DNA of 64,000 nt from Hansfordia pulvinata (lineage: Eukaryota; Ascomycota; Sordariomycetes; Xylariales), in NCBI GenBank assembly GCA_006538405.1, contig BJKQ01000003.1:2356001-2420000 (forward strand). The letters are read 5' to 3'. Of the stretch, positions 44,878 to 56,201 are shown one piece after another. The notes beneath the pieces are model-generated. The model was not told where the DNA came from. It saw only the letters and a list, made by a program, of their open reading frames with translations, and did not search any database. Numbering within the stretch: position 1 is the stretch's first letter; the number at the start of each line of letters is the position of its first letter. The position numbers were made by a program, and so were the translations under genes.

Positions 44878-45171
44878 TTACTCTTTCCCGGTGCTCGTGG
44901 CACAGCAGCAGCAGAACAGCGACGCGGGCCAGCAGACCACCTGTTCCCCCAGATCACACCACTCAGGTCAGTGTATTGAGGAAGAGGAGAAGACATGACA
45001 ACCCGCTGTCTTTCTTCTGATTCTTCTTCTCCGGGGCCCGGGCATATAGAAAAAACTCACCGCGAACCCCACGGTGACGAAGAACCCCAGCGTCGGGCCG
45101 ACCACCTTGCACCGGCACGGGTTCTGGTCCGTGCCGCACTGGAAGCAGATGATGGGCGGGATGCCGTCCAT
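44878..45171 (-). CDS. 57-residue Cys-rich membrane microprotein
   Basis: Two exons: 45171-45061 (37 codons) and 44940-44878 (20 codons plus stop), joined GCG|GTGAGT...GAACAG|GTG, both in phase. The product starts MDGIPPIICFQCGTDQNPCR, then CKVVGPTLGFFVTVGFA, and ends VVCWPASLFCCCCATSTGKE. It has a CxxC...CRC knuckle, one predicted membrane helix across the splice joint and a run of four Cys right after the helix, a likely palmitoylation site. I believe similar short proteins are common in filamentous ascomycetes, but I know no function or name. The tight Cys pattern, good splice sites and exact phase argue it is real. A single-exon reading would end in the intron with a nonsense tail. A tail-anchored or plasma-membrane location is inference. 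Confidence 0.75.
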
Positions 45172-45446
45172 GGTCGCTGGCTTTGAAACTACCTAACGAC
45201 CACTCGCGACGAGACGAACTGTTCAAGCGCGGGCGGGCGAGCGCTGCGAAAGGAAAAGCAAGGGAAAAAAAGTGCGTCAAGTGTGTGTGCCTGTCTCTCG
45301 GCGGGAATGCGTAGGCGGGTCGGGTCGTCTGCGAAGGGGGAGGCTTTCCGCTTCCCACTTTTGTTGGGTTGAATCACGGCGCCGCAGCCAGAAAACACGC
45401 CTGGCCCGTTGGCGTCACTCGAACGTCTCCCGTCCGCCCCCTCAAA

Positions 45447-45473
45447 GTGTGTGTGTGTGTATGTGTGTGTGTG
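45447..45473. repeat. (GT)n microsatellite
   Basis: GT dinucleotide run with one AT interruption. Confidence 0.9.
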
Positions 45474-45578
45474 CCGACACCCATCCACCGCTACGCTACG
45501 CTACCGCTGGGTTCCGTGAGCGACCTATCGTGCGGCTGTCGCGTGCAATACGTCATTAGCGTGCGGCACGGCGGAGCC

Positions 45579-45603
45579 CTCTCTCTCTCTCTCTCTCTCT
45601 CTC
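45579..45603. repeat. (CT)n microsatellite
   Basis: About twelve uninterrupted CT dinucleotides. Confidence 0.9.
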
Positions 45604-46327
45604 GCGGCTCGCAGCCAGCGCGGGACACACGTGTGCCAGCCAGCCCCGGGGACTTGCAGCCACGGCCGGGCCCCGGTGACCGACGCCGACTAATGTTGCG
45701 TGATAGTGATGGCCCGAGCACGCGTGGGACGGACTATTCGTGGACCGCCCGGGTCGTGCCTGTGTACGAGTAACTCGCACTGATGGATTGGACGCCGCCG
45801 CACCTGGCAGCGGGTCTGGAAGAACTTCATCCACCTGCACGTTGTGATGCCACGGATTCTGCCAGACGCAGCGTGGGGTTCTCTGCCACCATGGTTCAGA
45901 TGTGTCAGCCAGGATCCCCGTCTCTCCAGCGTCCACCTACCATCAAGCGAGCTGGTGTCTCGACATGAACAAGTCGAGACTTGTTATCTGGCAGCGCTCT
46001 TACCAGTAGACGGGTCAACACAAACACAATGAACAATGCAGTATAGTATTTTGTGAGTGGTATCTATAGCAATCCCATATGCGCGCCGCTGCAAAAGCAA
46101 CCCCGTTCTCCATTCCTCATTAGTCCCCCCATGCTTTCATGATCCCCGATTCGAGCACTTCGAGGCTCCCCTGTATTGATTCCAAGCATATATTCCTTCC
46201 ATGTCGCGATTCGTAGATTCCGCTCCCAAACGCCCGTCATGCTGCATCGTAATCGATGGGAAAGTGCTTTAAAAAAAGAAAAAAAGTGTTGCCGAAAGAA
46301 AGAATAAGTCTCCAAAGCTTGTCTAGC

Positions 46328-47563
<1,236 letters not shown>

Positions 47564-49249
47564 GATGCTGGCGGTGACTGGGCGTAGCCGGGAGACGCAG
47601 AGACGAGGCAGTTGAGTCCGAAGCCTGGGATGCGTTGCAGACACTGCAAGTGGCGAGGGAGGGGATGCTGGTGGAAAGGCGAGGACAGCGACCGACGCTG
47701 GGAAATGCAGAACGCAGGGCACTGTTGAGGGTTTGGAGATGCGGTCGGGAGCGAGATTTCGGCTGAGGCGGGCTCGAGTCAGGGAAAGGGACCTTTAACT
47801 TTGTCGACGGTCGGCCGGCGCGGTGAAAAAGACGGTGCCGACGGGGGGGGCTTGCAGCGGCAGATGCGAGCCAGGGGCGGGTCCCGGCCCAATTCGCCGG
47901 GGGCCCGCTACGAGTACGAATGCGCAGCACGGCGCCCCTTTCCTCGCCTTCCATGCATTCTATGCATGACTTGTGCATCCAGGACGCGGCCTGTGCACCA
48001 TTTTATGCAATTCCCAGGAAATCCGATCGGCCAGGAGCGGAAAGGGTGCTCGTTGCATCAGGCGTCCACCTCGGGGCATGTGCTAGTACCCCTCGAAGCA
48101 CTTCCGACAAGCCCAGGGCTAAGTATCGCTACAGCGGTGTCTGTCAGCTCCGCACCTCGGCTCCCATCTCGCAAGATGGGGCACAGCCGCAACCACGCAG
48201 CCCAATCAGCCGCACATGATTTGTCAATGGTCAAGCGGCGCCCGTCTCGGACTCGGGCTGCCCCTCCACGCCTTGTGTTGACGTTTATTCGCACGCGCTA
48301 CTCGCACGCTGCAAAGCCACTTTCAGAAGAGATCCCCGACCCCGGCTCTGCTCCCTACCGACTCGCCCCGACGCCGCCCCTTCAACATGGCTCTTTCGTC
48401 CGAGGTTTCACCCATCCCATTTCTAGGGACTCGGGTCCCGCATCGCCGAGGCTTGCCCCCGTCTCAAGGCCCGCGGGAGCGAGAATACCGTGGACGTAGA
48501 GTGTTCCGTACCCAAGCCAACGAAGCGGCGGGACGGACCATACTTCTACTGCCGCCATCTCGCAGTAACCCCGCAGTCCTGCGTGCAATCATCTTGCAGC
48601 TCGCAGCAGTCTCCGGGTAAGGTTGCCATCCGTCCGTCCGTCGTCTCTCGGTACATATATAAAGCGTCTCTGGTCCCTGAACGCTTGCATATAAGCCCGG
48701 TATCTCCCAGTACTTTGATGCATCTCTGCAACATGCAAAACGCCAGCTTTGCTTCATCATCAGGTCCCCGCCCCGCAAGTAGCTTCTGCACCCCAGACCC
48801 ACCTGCCCCACGATGCTACACTTGGGCCTTGAAGCGGCGCCGTGGGGAGGGCTGTCCCTCTAGTTACCCATGTGCCCTCCCGCTCTAGGTGTATCCGTAG
48901 CTGTGAGGTTGCCCGTTGGGACATGGCATTACGAGACAACCTGCCAAAGTCCAAGGTGTACTACCCAAATCTATACAGGACTTGGCAACCTATTGGATGT
49001 CGGATTTGAGGAATGTCCCTCTTAAAACTCGTACAGAATCTTTCAAAAGTGTGCGTTGATTTGAAACTCATCGTTATCGAGACTTCGGCTACCTGAGGGA
49101 CAAGGCTTGTCTCAGAGGGAAGCGACCGTCCCCGTTGGTCTGCCACCGCGTCACAGTTCAACATCATTCGCGCCCCAAGATCTAACTAGGTCAGATCCCC
49201 GTTTGCATTTTCAGAACCCAACTCTCCCTGGTCCGTGCAGGCTGCCGAT
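47564..49249. other. Intergenic, no recognised gene
   Basis: A TATATAAA at about 48655 is followed at 48718 by a 56-codon Cys-rich ORF (MHLCNMQNASFASSSGPRPA...), which I could not support further. The 47801-48499 frame (+) has no protein character. Confidence 0.45.
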
Positions 49250-50777
49250 TCACAGCAAGCCCATCCGCCGCCATAGAAAGCTGCTGCCGCCGGCGAGAGC
49301 CGTGACACCGGTAAACACGATGAGCGTGCCGTACCCGCTGCCGTATCCTAAGCTCGCCTGCCCTTTCCATGGGGCGTCGCGGATGAGCAGCTCGCTAACA
49401 GGGCCTGAGATGACATTGCCAATGCCACGGCCTGCGGCCAGCCATCCAAACACCATGATGGGGTCAACAAAACCGTACTTGCCGTCTTGGGCCTTCTGAA
49501 CCGCCTCACGCATGATCCCACTCCAAGTAGAGGTGAAGGAACCCGCGAAGAATCCATATACCGCGCAGAAGACGTAGAGGGTGGCCAGAGACGATGTGAG
49601 TCCCCAAAGCAGAAATGTGCCGAGTGTTGCGCCCACCGTGGAGAGCAGAATGCATGTCGTCACGTGGAAGCGGTCCGTGAACCACCCCATGGCAACGCAC
49701 CCAAAGACAGATGCGACATTGACTAAGAGGATAGTCGCGGCCGACTGAAGACCCTCCACGCCAAAGACAGCGCGCGCAAACGTGGGAAGGTAAATGCCCG
49801 GAAGAAAAAACCCTGCAGCCTCGATGATGCTCCCAAGCTGATACAGCAAAAAGGTGGGCATGAGGAGGAAACGAAAGTCGAACGGTCGGAAGTGGCTGGT
49901 GGCGGTGTATGGCAGTCGAGGCTTGATGTAATATGTCAGGGGTGCCGTCAGGCAAAAGAGGATGCCAGACCAGATGCGTAAAGTGGTCCGAAAGCCTACC
50001 GAGCCCAGAAGGCTCTCGAGCACTAAAGGTAGAATCATGCCCGCAAGCCCGGTGCCTGACCACATGACGCCGTAGGCGAGGCCCTTGCGTTTGACGAACC
50101 ATTCATCCATATACTGGAGGCTGCTGTCAGCGGGTGGTGACATTTGCAGTCCCAGGCAAGACCTACCAAGATGCACGGACAGTACGCGGCACTGCCGCCC
50201 AGGGCATAAAGAAAGCCCTGGGTCGCGATGAGCTGGGGCACTGTCTGGCAGAAGGAGCTCATGGCGAGCGATATACACATGACGAGCAGACCAGCGACGG
50301 GCATGAGCTTAGCCCAGCGACCCATCTTGCGGCAAAGGCCGATGAGCAGCGGTGCCAGGAGGTACATGGCGCCCATGGAGCAGGTGCCGACTACGGCAAT
50401 GTTGGACTGGCCGGCGAAGGGCTCGTGGGTGCTGTAGTAGTCCTGGAAGACACCAAAGGCGAAGGGGAAGCCTGCCGCATGTAAGCATTCAATCGGTCGT
50501 CGGTCTAGAGACAGCGCAGCAACGCACCCCAGACAAGCGCCTCGATGGCGAAGCATGCTGCCAAGAAGAGCCAGGCGTCCTTTCCGCCGTCGACAGGGGC
50601 GAGAGAGAATTCATGGTGGTCGGCGTCGATTATGGGAGTGTGCGTGCCGGTGCCGGCGGGTGTGTCATCTTGTGTGCGAGGTGTAACGGTGCCGGTGGCG
50701 AGGCTGCTAGGTTCGTCCGGTCCCAGACCGCGCTCAAGGGGAAGCGTATGCAATTCGACTTGCGTAGTTGACGCCAT
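49250..50777 (-). CDS. MFS transporter, monocarboxylate (MCT/SLC16-like) type
   Basis: A membrane carrier. Three exons: 50777-50528, 50471-50167 and 50113-49250, with borders TGGG|GTGCGT, GGCAG|GC, TTG|GTAGGT and CCAG|TAT; 472 residues. The first ~65 residues form a hydrophilic cytosolic N-terminus (MASTTQVELHTLPLERGLGP). Helix 1 (WLFLAACFAIEALVWGFPFA) continues into FGVFQDYYSTHEPF, which resembles the start of fungal MCT-like carriers. Twelve helices can be counted (for example GTCSMGAMYLLAPLLIGLCR, QLIATQGFLYALGGSAAYCP, YMDEWFVKRKGLAYGVMWSG). The cytosolic loop WFVKRKGLA after helix 4 is typical of the MCH/MCT group, and TDRFH follows helix 8. Substrate cannot be read from sequence; monocarboxylates or related small acids are guesses. 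No secondary-metabolite genes adjoin it. Confidence 0.9.
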
Positions 50778-51977
50778 GTTTGGATCGGATCGTGGGCTTT
50801 GGCGGGCCGGAATGGGCGAGTTCAAGTCGTCTTGCGGCTCGCACTGGTGATGCCTGCGAGGGGAGGATCAGAGGCGGCGATGTGGAAGAGTCACAGACGA
50901 GAAGACGGGCGCTGGCGGTTGGTGGCCACGAGAAGACAGCACAGACGGACAGAATATGCAGATAGCGCAGTTTATGGTACCTTTTCTTATCGTGCTGCGA
51001 ATTCCAAGGTCGCGCCTGCCTCTGTGTGGTGGTGGTGGTGGAGGGCAGCGGGGCGGGGAAGAAGCGTCCAGTCGTGTCGATGTCGGGACGCAATCGGAAG
51101 CCCATGCCGGGACCTGTTATGCGGCGGCGCCTTCGCGGCGGCGCGTCCGATCTCGCGGCTTGGCCCAGCCGGGCCGACTGTATCCGCAGATTGCTTGCTT
51201 GCAATGTTATAGCATCGATGGATCTGAGTGCGGGGCCGGCGCGCGTCCTGGCGGCCCTTAGTCACGGTGTGAGCGGCTCCCGGCGGGATCAGTCAGCATC
51301 ATGTCCCCGTTCTCTGCGCCCTTTCGCAGACAGCTGGCCCACTCCGACCCGAGCTTGCGATAGGACAAGGGGCTCATGCCGAGCGAGCATGATTCGCCGA
51401 GTTGAACGATGGTGCATACCGCCCGGTAGATTTTGCTATTGTGGCTGCATTTGCGCTTTCTTTGCTATACCTCACATTGCCCGAGTTGCTGCACTGTCTG
51501 TGTGACCGTTGGGCAAATTCCGAAATTTATTACAATGATGGGCGCACGATCAGCGATTTACGATCGCTCGTCGGTTTTACAGTCTTCAACCCGGAACCAG
51601 AATTACTCAGTGGTGGGGTTGGCTCAACGGCAATTGAAGGAGAAGATGCCCCACCTGACCGCTTCCGGCCTTCTGCTTCACTGATAACGACATAGCCTTT
51701 TCCGCCCCGAGCAAGGGCCCCGTTGGGCAAGTGTACTGGAGATGTATAGGAGAAACCGTAATCATCGTATTCTCGTGATAACGTCAACATAGCTGATAGT
51801 TACAGGTATAAAACGCCTTCGCTAGTCGCTCATCGCTCCGCAGCACTCTTCCAATCCAGCTGGTGTCGCTTGGGTATCCAACAGCTGCACACAATCTCGT
51901 CACATCACGGACGTCCGCTGCCGCCGCCAGCTGCGCGTCGGCGGGCGCGACGGCCATGGTCTCCGAGAGAGTCACTC
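50778..51977. other. Intergenic, MFS promoter and 3' region of the next gene
   Basis: Open frames on both strands at 50.8-51.5 kb lack recognisable features. No gene supported. Confidence 0.5.
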
Positions 51978-52307
51978 CTAGTAGTGGCGGTGGCTGTGGC
52001 GGCCGTCGGTGCCGTGCATGCGGCGGGTGCCAGCGGCCTTATCAACGGCGGGTCAGTATTGATTTTTCAGAGTCGTGCTGTTAGGGGGGTGGGTATTCAC
52101 CTTCTGGCCCGGGCGTCTCGTGAGAGAGCCCTTGAGCTTCAGCATCGCACCGCTGACCTTGTCGCCGAGCGTGGCGTGGCGCTTGTGGTGGTGGACGGGG
52201 GCCGCGGTGTGGCGGGTGGTGGTGGTGGTCGTCGTCGTGTTGTAGTGGCGCGCCGGCTTGCGGCGGGAAAAGAGACCAGTGCGGCGGGTGGTGGTGTGGT
52301 GGGGCAT
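51978..52307 (-). CDS. Small basic Thr/His-rich protein (88 residues)
   Basis: Two exons: 52307-52101 (69 codons) and 52037-51978 (19 codons plus stop), joined AAG|GTGAAT...ATAAG|GCC, in phase. The product starts MPHHTTTRRTGLFSRRKPAR and has a Thr run and a His/Lys/Arg segment. Its core ends ATLGDKVSGAMLKLKGSLTR, then RPGQK-AAGTRRMHGTDG and RHSHRHY. The pattern 'TTRRTGLFxRRK...GDKVSGAxxKLKGSLTxRPGxKAAGTRRMxGTDGRxSHRxY' is one I associate with a widespread small protein of Sordariomycetes of unknown function. The middle has a CsbD-like look, but I would not assign it. There is no signal or membrane segment; it is probably soluble and very basic. A TATA box upstream suggests regulated expression. 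Confidence 0.8.
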
Positions 52308-53635
52308 GTTGGCGGTGTTGTTGTTTGGATTTGTGGTTAAGGGTAGTAAGTTGGTAGGTAGGTGATAGTTTTAGTGTCTGTGAGACGAAGTCAAGACAAC
52401 GTGTATGTTTGTGCTGTTGTTTGAGGAGTCAAGGTTCTGATTGAGTTGTGTGTTTAGGATAGTCAGCTTGTGGCCGAGGAAAGAGGACATTATATACACG
52501 ATGTGCGATGTGTTGCTGTTGCCAGCCCGGACGCCCAGCGGCCGTGCCTGTTTGAGCATGTCGCCCTCTGAGCAGCCACAGTGCCGACCCTGAAATGGCA
52601 GTGATGCAATCCCCAGACGGGACAGAGCCGCCATGATGTAAGTTCCAGGGTCCAGGACGGAGATCGCCTGCTGAGGTGGTGCTTGTGTGGGTGGGGCGTG
52701 GATCAGATGTTGCCGCATGCCTCTTGCGTGCTCCTGCTCGGCGGCTGCTCGGATTGGACGGAGACGCGGTTGGGCTGTCGATGAGGATGGATTAGCTGGT
52801 AGGTATCTCCCCCTTCTGCTGCTCCCTGGCCTGCAGAGCCGGTCCGGCGTCAACGACCAAGGACAAAAAGTTGGCAGAGGACCCTGAAGGTGGCAGCGGG
52901 CGGTGGTGGCGCTTACGAGTACGGACCTCCAGCGGGCCAGTACCTACTGGTAGAGACGCAGAGACCCCTATGACGTGCGCTGGCAGGGATCGCCGCCCAC
53001 CACTCCCCGAAGCAGCCCGTGGTGGCTGCCCCCTGTGGCTGGGTGACATCACCCCCGGCCGCCCAAAACCGGTTCTCTGGCCCTGTTCACCCTCTTCCTC
53101 ATTCCATCCCTTTCCTCTGCCCGGGTGGCCAAACCCTCGCCCGTTTGACGTTCTGGTGACAGCTTGAATGAGATGGTGCATCACCTGCGGCCGTCGCGCG
53201 AGCCAGTAATAGGACCAGGACCCTCGATCTGCTAGGCCGCGTGCACCTCATCCCGACGCGCAACCACACGGGCTTGAATTGAGGTCTTACGTCAAGCATG
53301 GATGGGCCTGGGATGCTACCAGAATAGGAGATATTCTGATCTCAGTCCCTCTACATCTCTGGATTTTCAGCCATAGATACCCGACCTCAGCTCAATCACG
53401 GGGACTTGAGAGTGCGCTCGGCTCAAGTAGTGCATGGCCGCGACCTACGTGGGCAGACCAGATGGCTTCGTTTCGACTGCTGCATGCAGCCAAACAAGCG
53501 ATAGGCGTTCGGTGTTTCGGCTAGTGCGCCACGCGCCCGTAGATGCGAGAGGACGGAGTCAATACGTTTGTTCTGCAAGTGATGTCGCTGGGTATCTTGG
53601 ACCGTTTCTCCCCCCTCGTCTAGTCAAGCCGCAGC
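52308..53635. other. Intergenic, no further gene supported
   Basis: The left end is the promoter of the 88-residue protein gene. Open frames at 52792-53184 (-) and 52871-53167 (+) lack character. Confidence 0.5.
52489..52496 (-). promoter_or_regulatory. TATA box of the small basic protein gene
   Basis: TATATAAT on the minus strand, about 185 bases before the ATG at 52307. Confidence 0.5.
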
Positions 53636-54641
53636 TTAGTTCTGGCCCTGCGGCCTCGTCAGGTTGGATCTGATGGTCGCCACGTCCTCGGGCGTGAAGC
53701 CGAGCCTGTCGACGACGAACTTGTCGAAGCCGCCGTACTCCTCTTTGACCCCCTCCACGAAGGCCGCCCAGCACGAGGCGCGCAGGCTGCAAAGGTTGTA
53801 GAACCCGGCCGGCTCCTCGCCCTCGGCCCCGACCCCGCAACCGCAACCTTGAGCAGCATGGCGCGGACCGGCTCGGTGCCGATGCGCGAGAGCATGTAGT
53901 CGAGCGAGATGGTCTCGTCGGGCGCCCCGGCCAGGCTGAGCAGCAGGGCGGAGCAGACGCCGGTGCGGTCCCGGCCCGCTGCCGTTTTCCAACGGGAAGT
54001 AGTGTTAGCGTGTCTCTAATCCAGAGTCGGAACGAGCGAGGCCAGGGAAAGTCAAGCCGGGCGTTGGGGGGGGGGGGGAGGGGAGTCAAGGCGGGGGATC
54101 AGTGGAGAGGCGCACCGGTACAGTGGAACAGAAAGGGCTCGCCAGGCCGGTCCCTCACGTGCTCCAGGACGGCCCTCCAGCTGGCCCGGTAGGCGTCGAT
54201 GACGTCGAGGTACATCTCGCGGTAGCCCTGCTCGCCGCCGCCGGACACGAAGCGGGCCAGGTCGATGCGGGCGTCGGGCCTGGCGGGGGCCGCCCAGGAG
54301 CTGTCGAGGCACTGGCCGCCGGGCAGCAGCAGCGGCGGGTCGGGGGCGCGGTCGCGCTCTTCGGCGGAGCGCAGGTCGAAGACGCGGCGGACGCCGAGCG
54401 GGCCGGCGACGACGGCGCGGCCGGGGACGGTCAGCTGGGCCAGGGCGCCCGAGCGGTAGGCCAGGCCCGGGCGGACGGGGCTGCCGGGCAGCAGGCCGAT
54501 GTCGCGCGAGTTGAAGGTGCCCTCGACGGAGACGAAGGGCGGGCGGGCGAGGACGGGGCCGTACTGCTCCTTGGGTAGCTCGGTCTTGACGTCGACCTCG
54601 GCCAGCCTGAGGAGCTCTTCTGCGGTGGCTGCGGCGGTCAT
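53636..54641 (-). pseudogene. Tyrosine phosphatase (Y_phosphatase3/IphP type), one frame break
   Basis: Exon 1 is 54641-54116 and exon 2 is 53978-53636, joined ACCG|GTGCGC...GGCAG|CGG. The joint rebuilds the P-loop HCTAGRDRTGV, with catalytic Cys and Arg in place. The N-terminal part has FVSVEGTFNSRDIG and RSGALAQL, and GVRRVFDLRSAEERD carries the conserved Asp-Leu-Arg of the family. These are protein or phosphoinositide phosphatases; the substrate is unknown. In exon 2 the frame changes near 53840-53870 (RAMLLKVA to EGEEPAGFYNLCSLRASCWA), and the second frame runs convincingly to the stop (GFTPEDVATIRSNLTRPQGQ). One extra base in the GCGGGGTCGGGGCC tract would restore it. Removing a 26-base GT...AG segment also works, but that is too short for a normal intron. 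An in-frame ATG at 54755 is an alternative start. I judge the gene functional with a probable sequence error, but label it by what is seen. Confidence 0.75.
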
Positions 54642-56201
54642 GGCGGGCGGGCGGGCGGGTGGAGTGACACGGCGGGGTGGTGTGGTCTTGTAGTAGGTGG
54701 GTGGGATGCGAATAGGGTGAGAGAGAGGCTCCAGCGAGATGCCCGCCGTGTTCATTCAGTGCAGACTCTGGGAGGGGAGGCACCTGGGCATACGGTGCGA
54801 TCCGGAACCCAAGCTGACAATAGCGGGCAGGGAAGCCGGAGGTGAGGCCGGTCCCTTGTTTACCCCGCCCGCGCCTCGAACAGACAGCAGTGGTGCGGCT
54901 GTCAGCGCAGCCCCGACGACGCCGCTTCCCAGGCTGCACAGCGAGCTGAACCGAGTCTCTGGGTTCCATTACTATACGTGCTGCTTGTAACCTCGATGCC
55001 GGAAGGTGACATCCGCAGGTCCCTTGCATCCGGGCTGATGGCCGACAGATGGTTGGCCGGCCGGCACAGGGCAGATGGAGGGAGTTTTGAGGCTCAGGGC
55101 AGCCTCTCCATGTACCATCCGCAGGTTTGCACACTCGTGTAAGTGTGTGGAGTACCTTGTGAGGTGCCTTACCGACGGTCAACTGTCGCCTGTCACACTC
55201 CCGTCCGATGTCGAACTCCCCTGACCCATACTCGTAGACCGGCACGTGCCTGGGTGCTCAACCGTCTGGTCTCAACATGAGGCTGTGTCTGTGTGGGGCG
55301 CAACGACGCCAATGCATTTTATCACTCTAGTTAGGTTTGAGTACGCCACAATTAAGGGTCGTCATCTTGTCAACTTCCGGCCTTGGCTCGTAGCGGCAGA
55401 CCGTACCTCATCTAAACACTGTTGGACACAAGAAGGGGCTGGCCAGTGCGGCCTTGTTTCTCATCTCATCCCGCCACGGCCGCCTCCATGCTGTGAAAGA
55501 TGCAATGCCGCGACGGAGTATCGACGTCGCCACAGTGGTGCACGCAACACCAACACCGCCGGACCGCGGGGTTGGCGAGCATCCGACGGCGTGCGGGAAT
55601 TGAGACCACACCCTGGACGCGCGGCGGGGGGACCAACGTGCCCCCCGGATATCACACATTTCTGTTACTCCCGGCCACGATTATGAATATCACTATCTAC
55701 CTCCTACCTACCTATGTAGTACATACCTAATCATGTCTCCATGTACTGTACATGAGGCGAGGTACCCGGCTTATCGCCCGCGTCGCCCACGGGACGACGA
55801 CCCGATAATGCAAGCGCGATGGGTCCGCCCTCAGCTCTCGAGCGCGCGCGATAGGTACGACGGGAGTGCGTGGAGAGGTATCCATCAATTGCCGCCGGGG
55901 ACCCATCGTTGGCTTCACCCATCCCCACTATCCGCCGGCGTCCTTGATAAGAGACCGGAGCTGTCAAGCCAACCTGCATTGATTGTGCAGACCGCCGCCG
56001 AGCCCCTCGTTTTGCTTCGTCTCGCCTCGTCTCCTCCCGACACCAAAGAGGCATTTATGATTGCTCCTCCTTCCGAGACTGAACGCTCTTCGCTCTCGCT
56101 CGTCGTCACTCTCACGAGCTGGGCGCTGTCTTCTTAACCTGGCCTGCGCCCCAACTACCCATCCACCAACAACAAGACAGAAGAGAAAACGTACCGCCGC
56201 C
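54642..56201. other. Intergenic between divergent genes
   Basis: A shared 5' region for the phosphatase (-) and the amidohydrolase (+). The TACCTACCTATGTAGTACATACCTA words at 55695-55730 are typical of the local short-word repeats. No gene supported. Confidence 0.5.

Larger units (their letters stand above)
45172..46327. other. Intergenic with (GT)n and (CT)n microsatellites
   Basis: A (GT)n run lies at about 45447-45473 and a (CT)n run at about 45579-45603. No gene supported. The right end is the 3' region of the ALA dehydratase gene. Confidence 0.55.

Noticed and set aside
48718..48888. 56-codon Cys-rich ORF after a TATATAAA element
   Set aside because: Promoter-like element present, but no signal peptide, and composition looks random; kept only as a remark.
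53841..53870. 26-base GT...AG segment in the phosphatase as an intron
   Set aside because: It restores the frame, but it is shorter than any normal fungal intron and has no branch site; a missing base is more likely.
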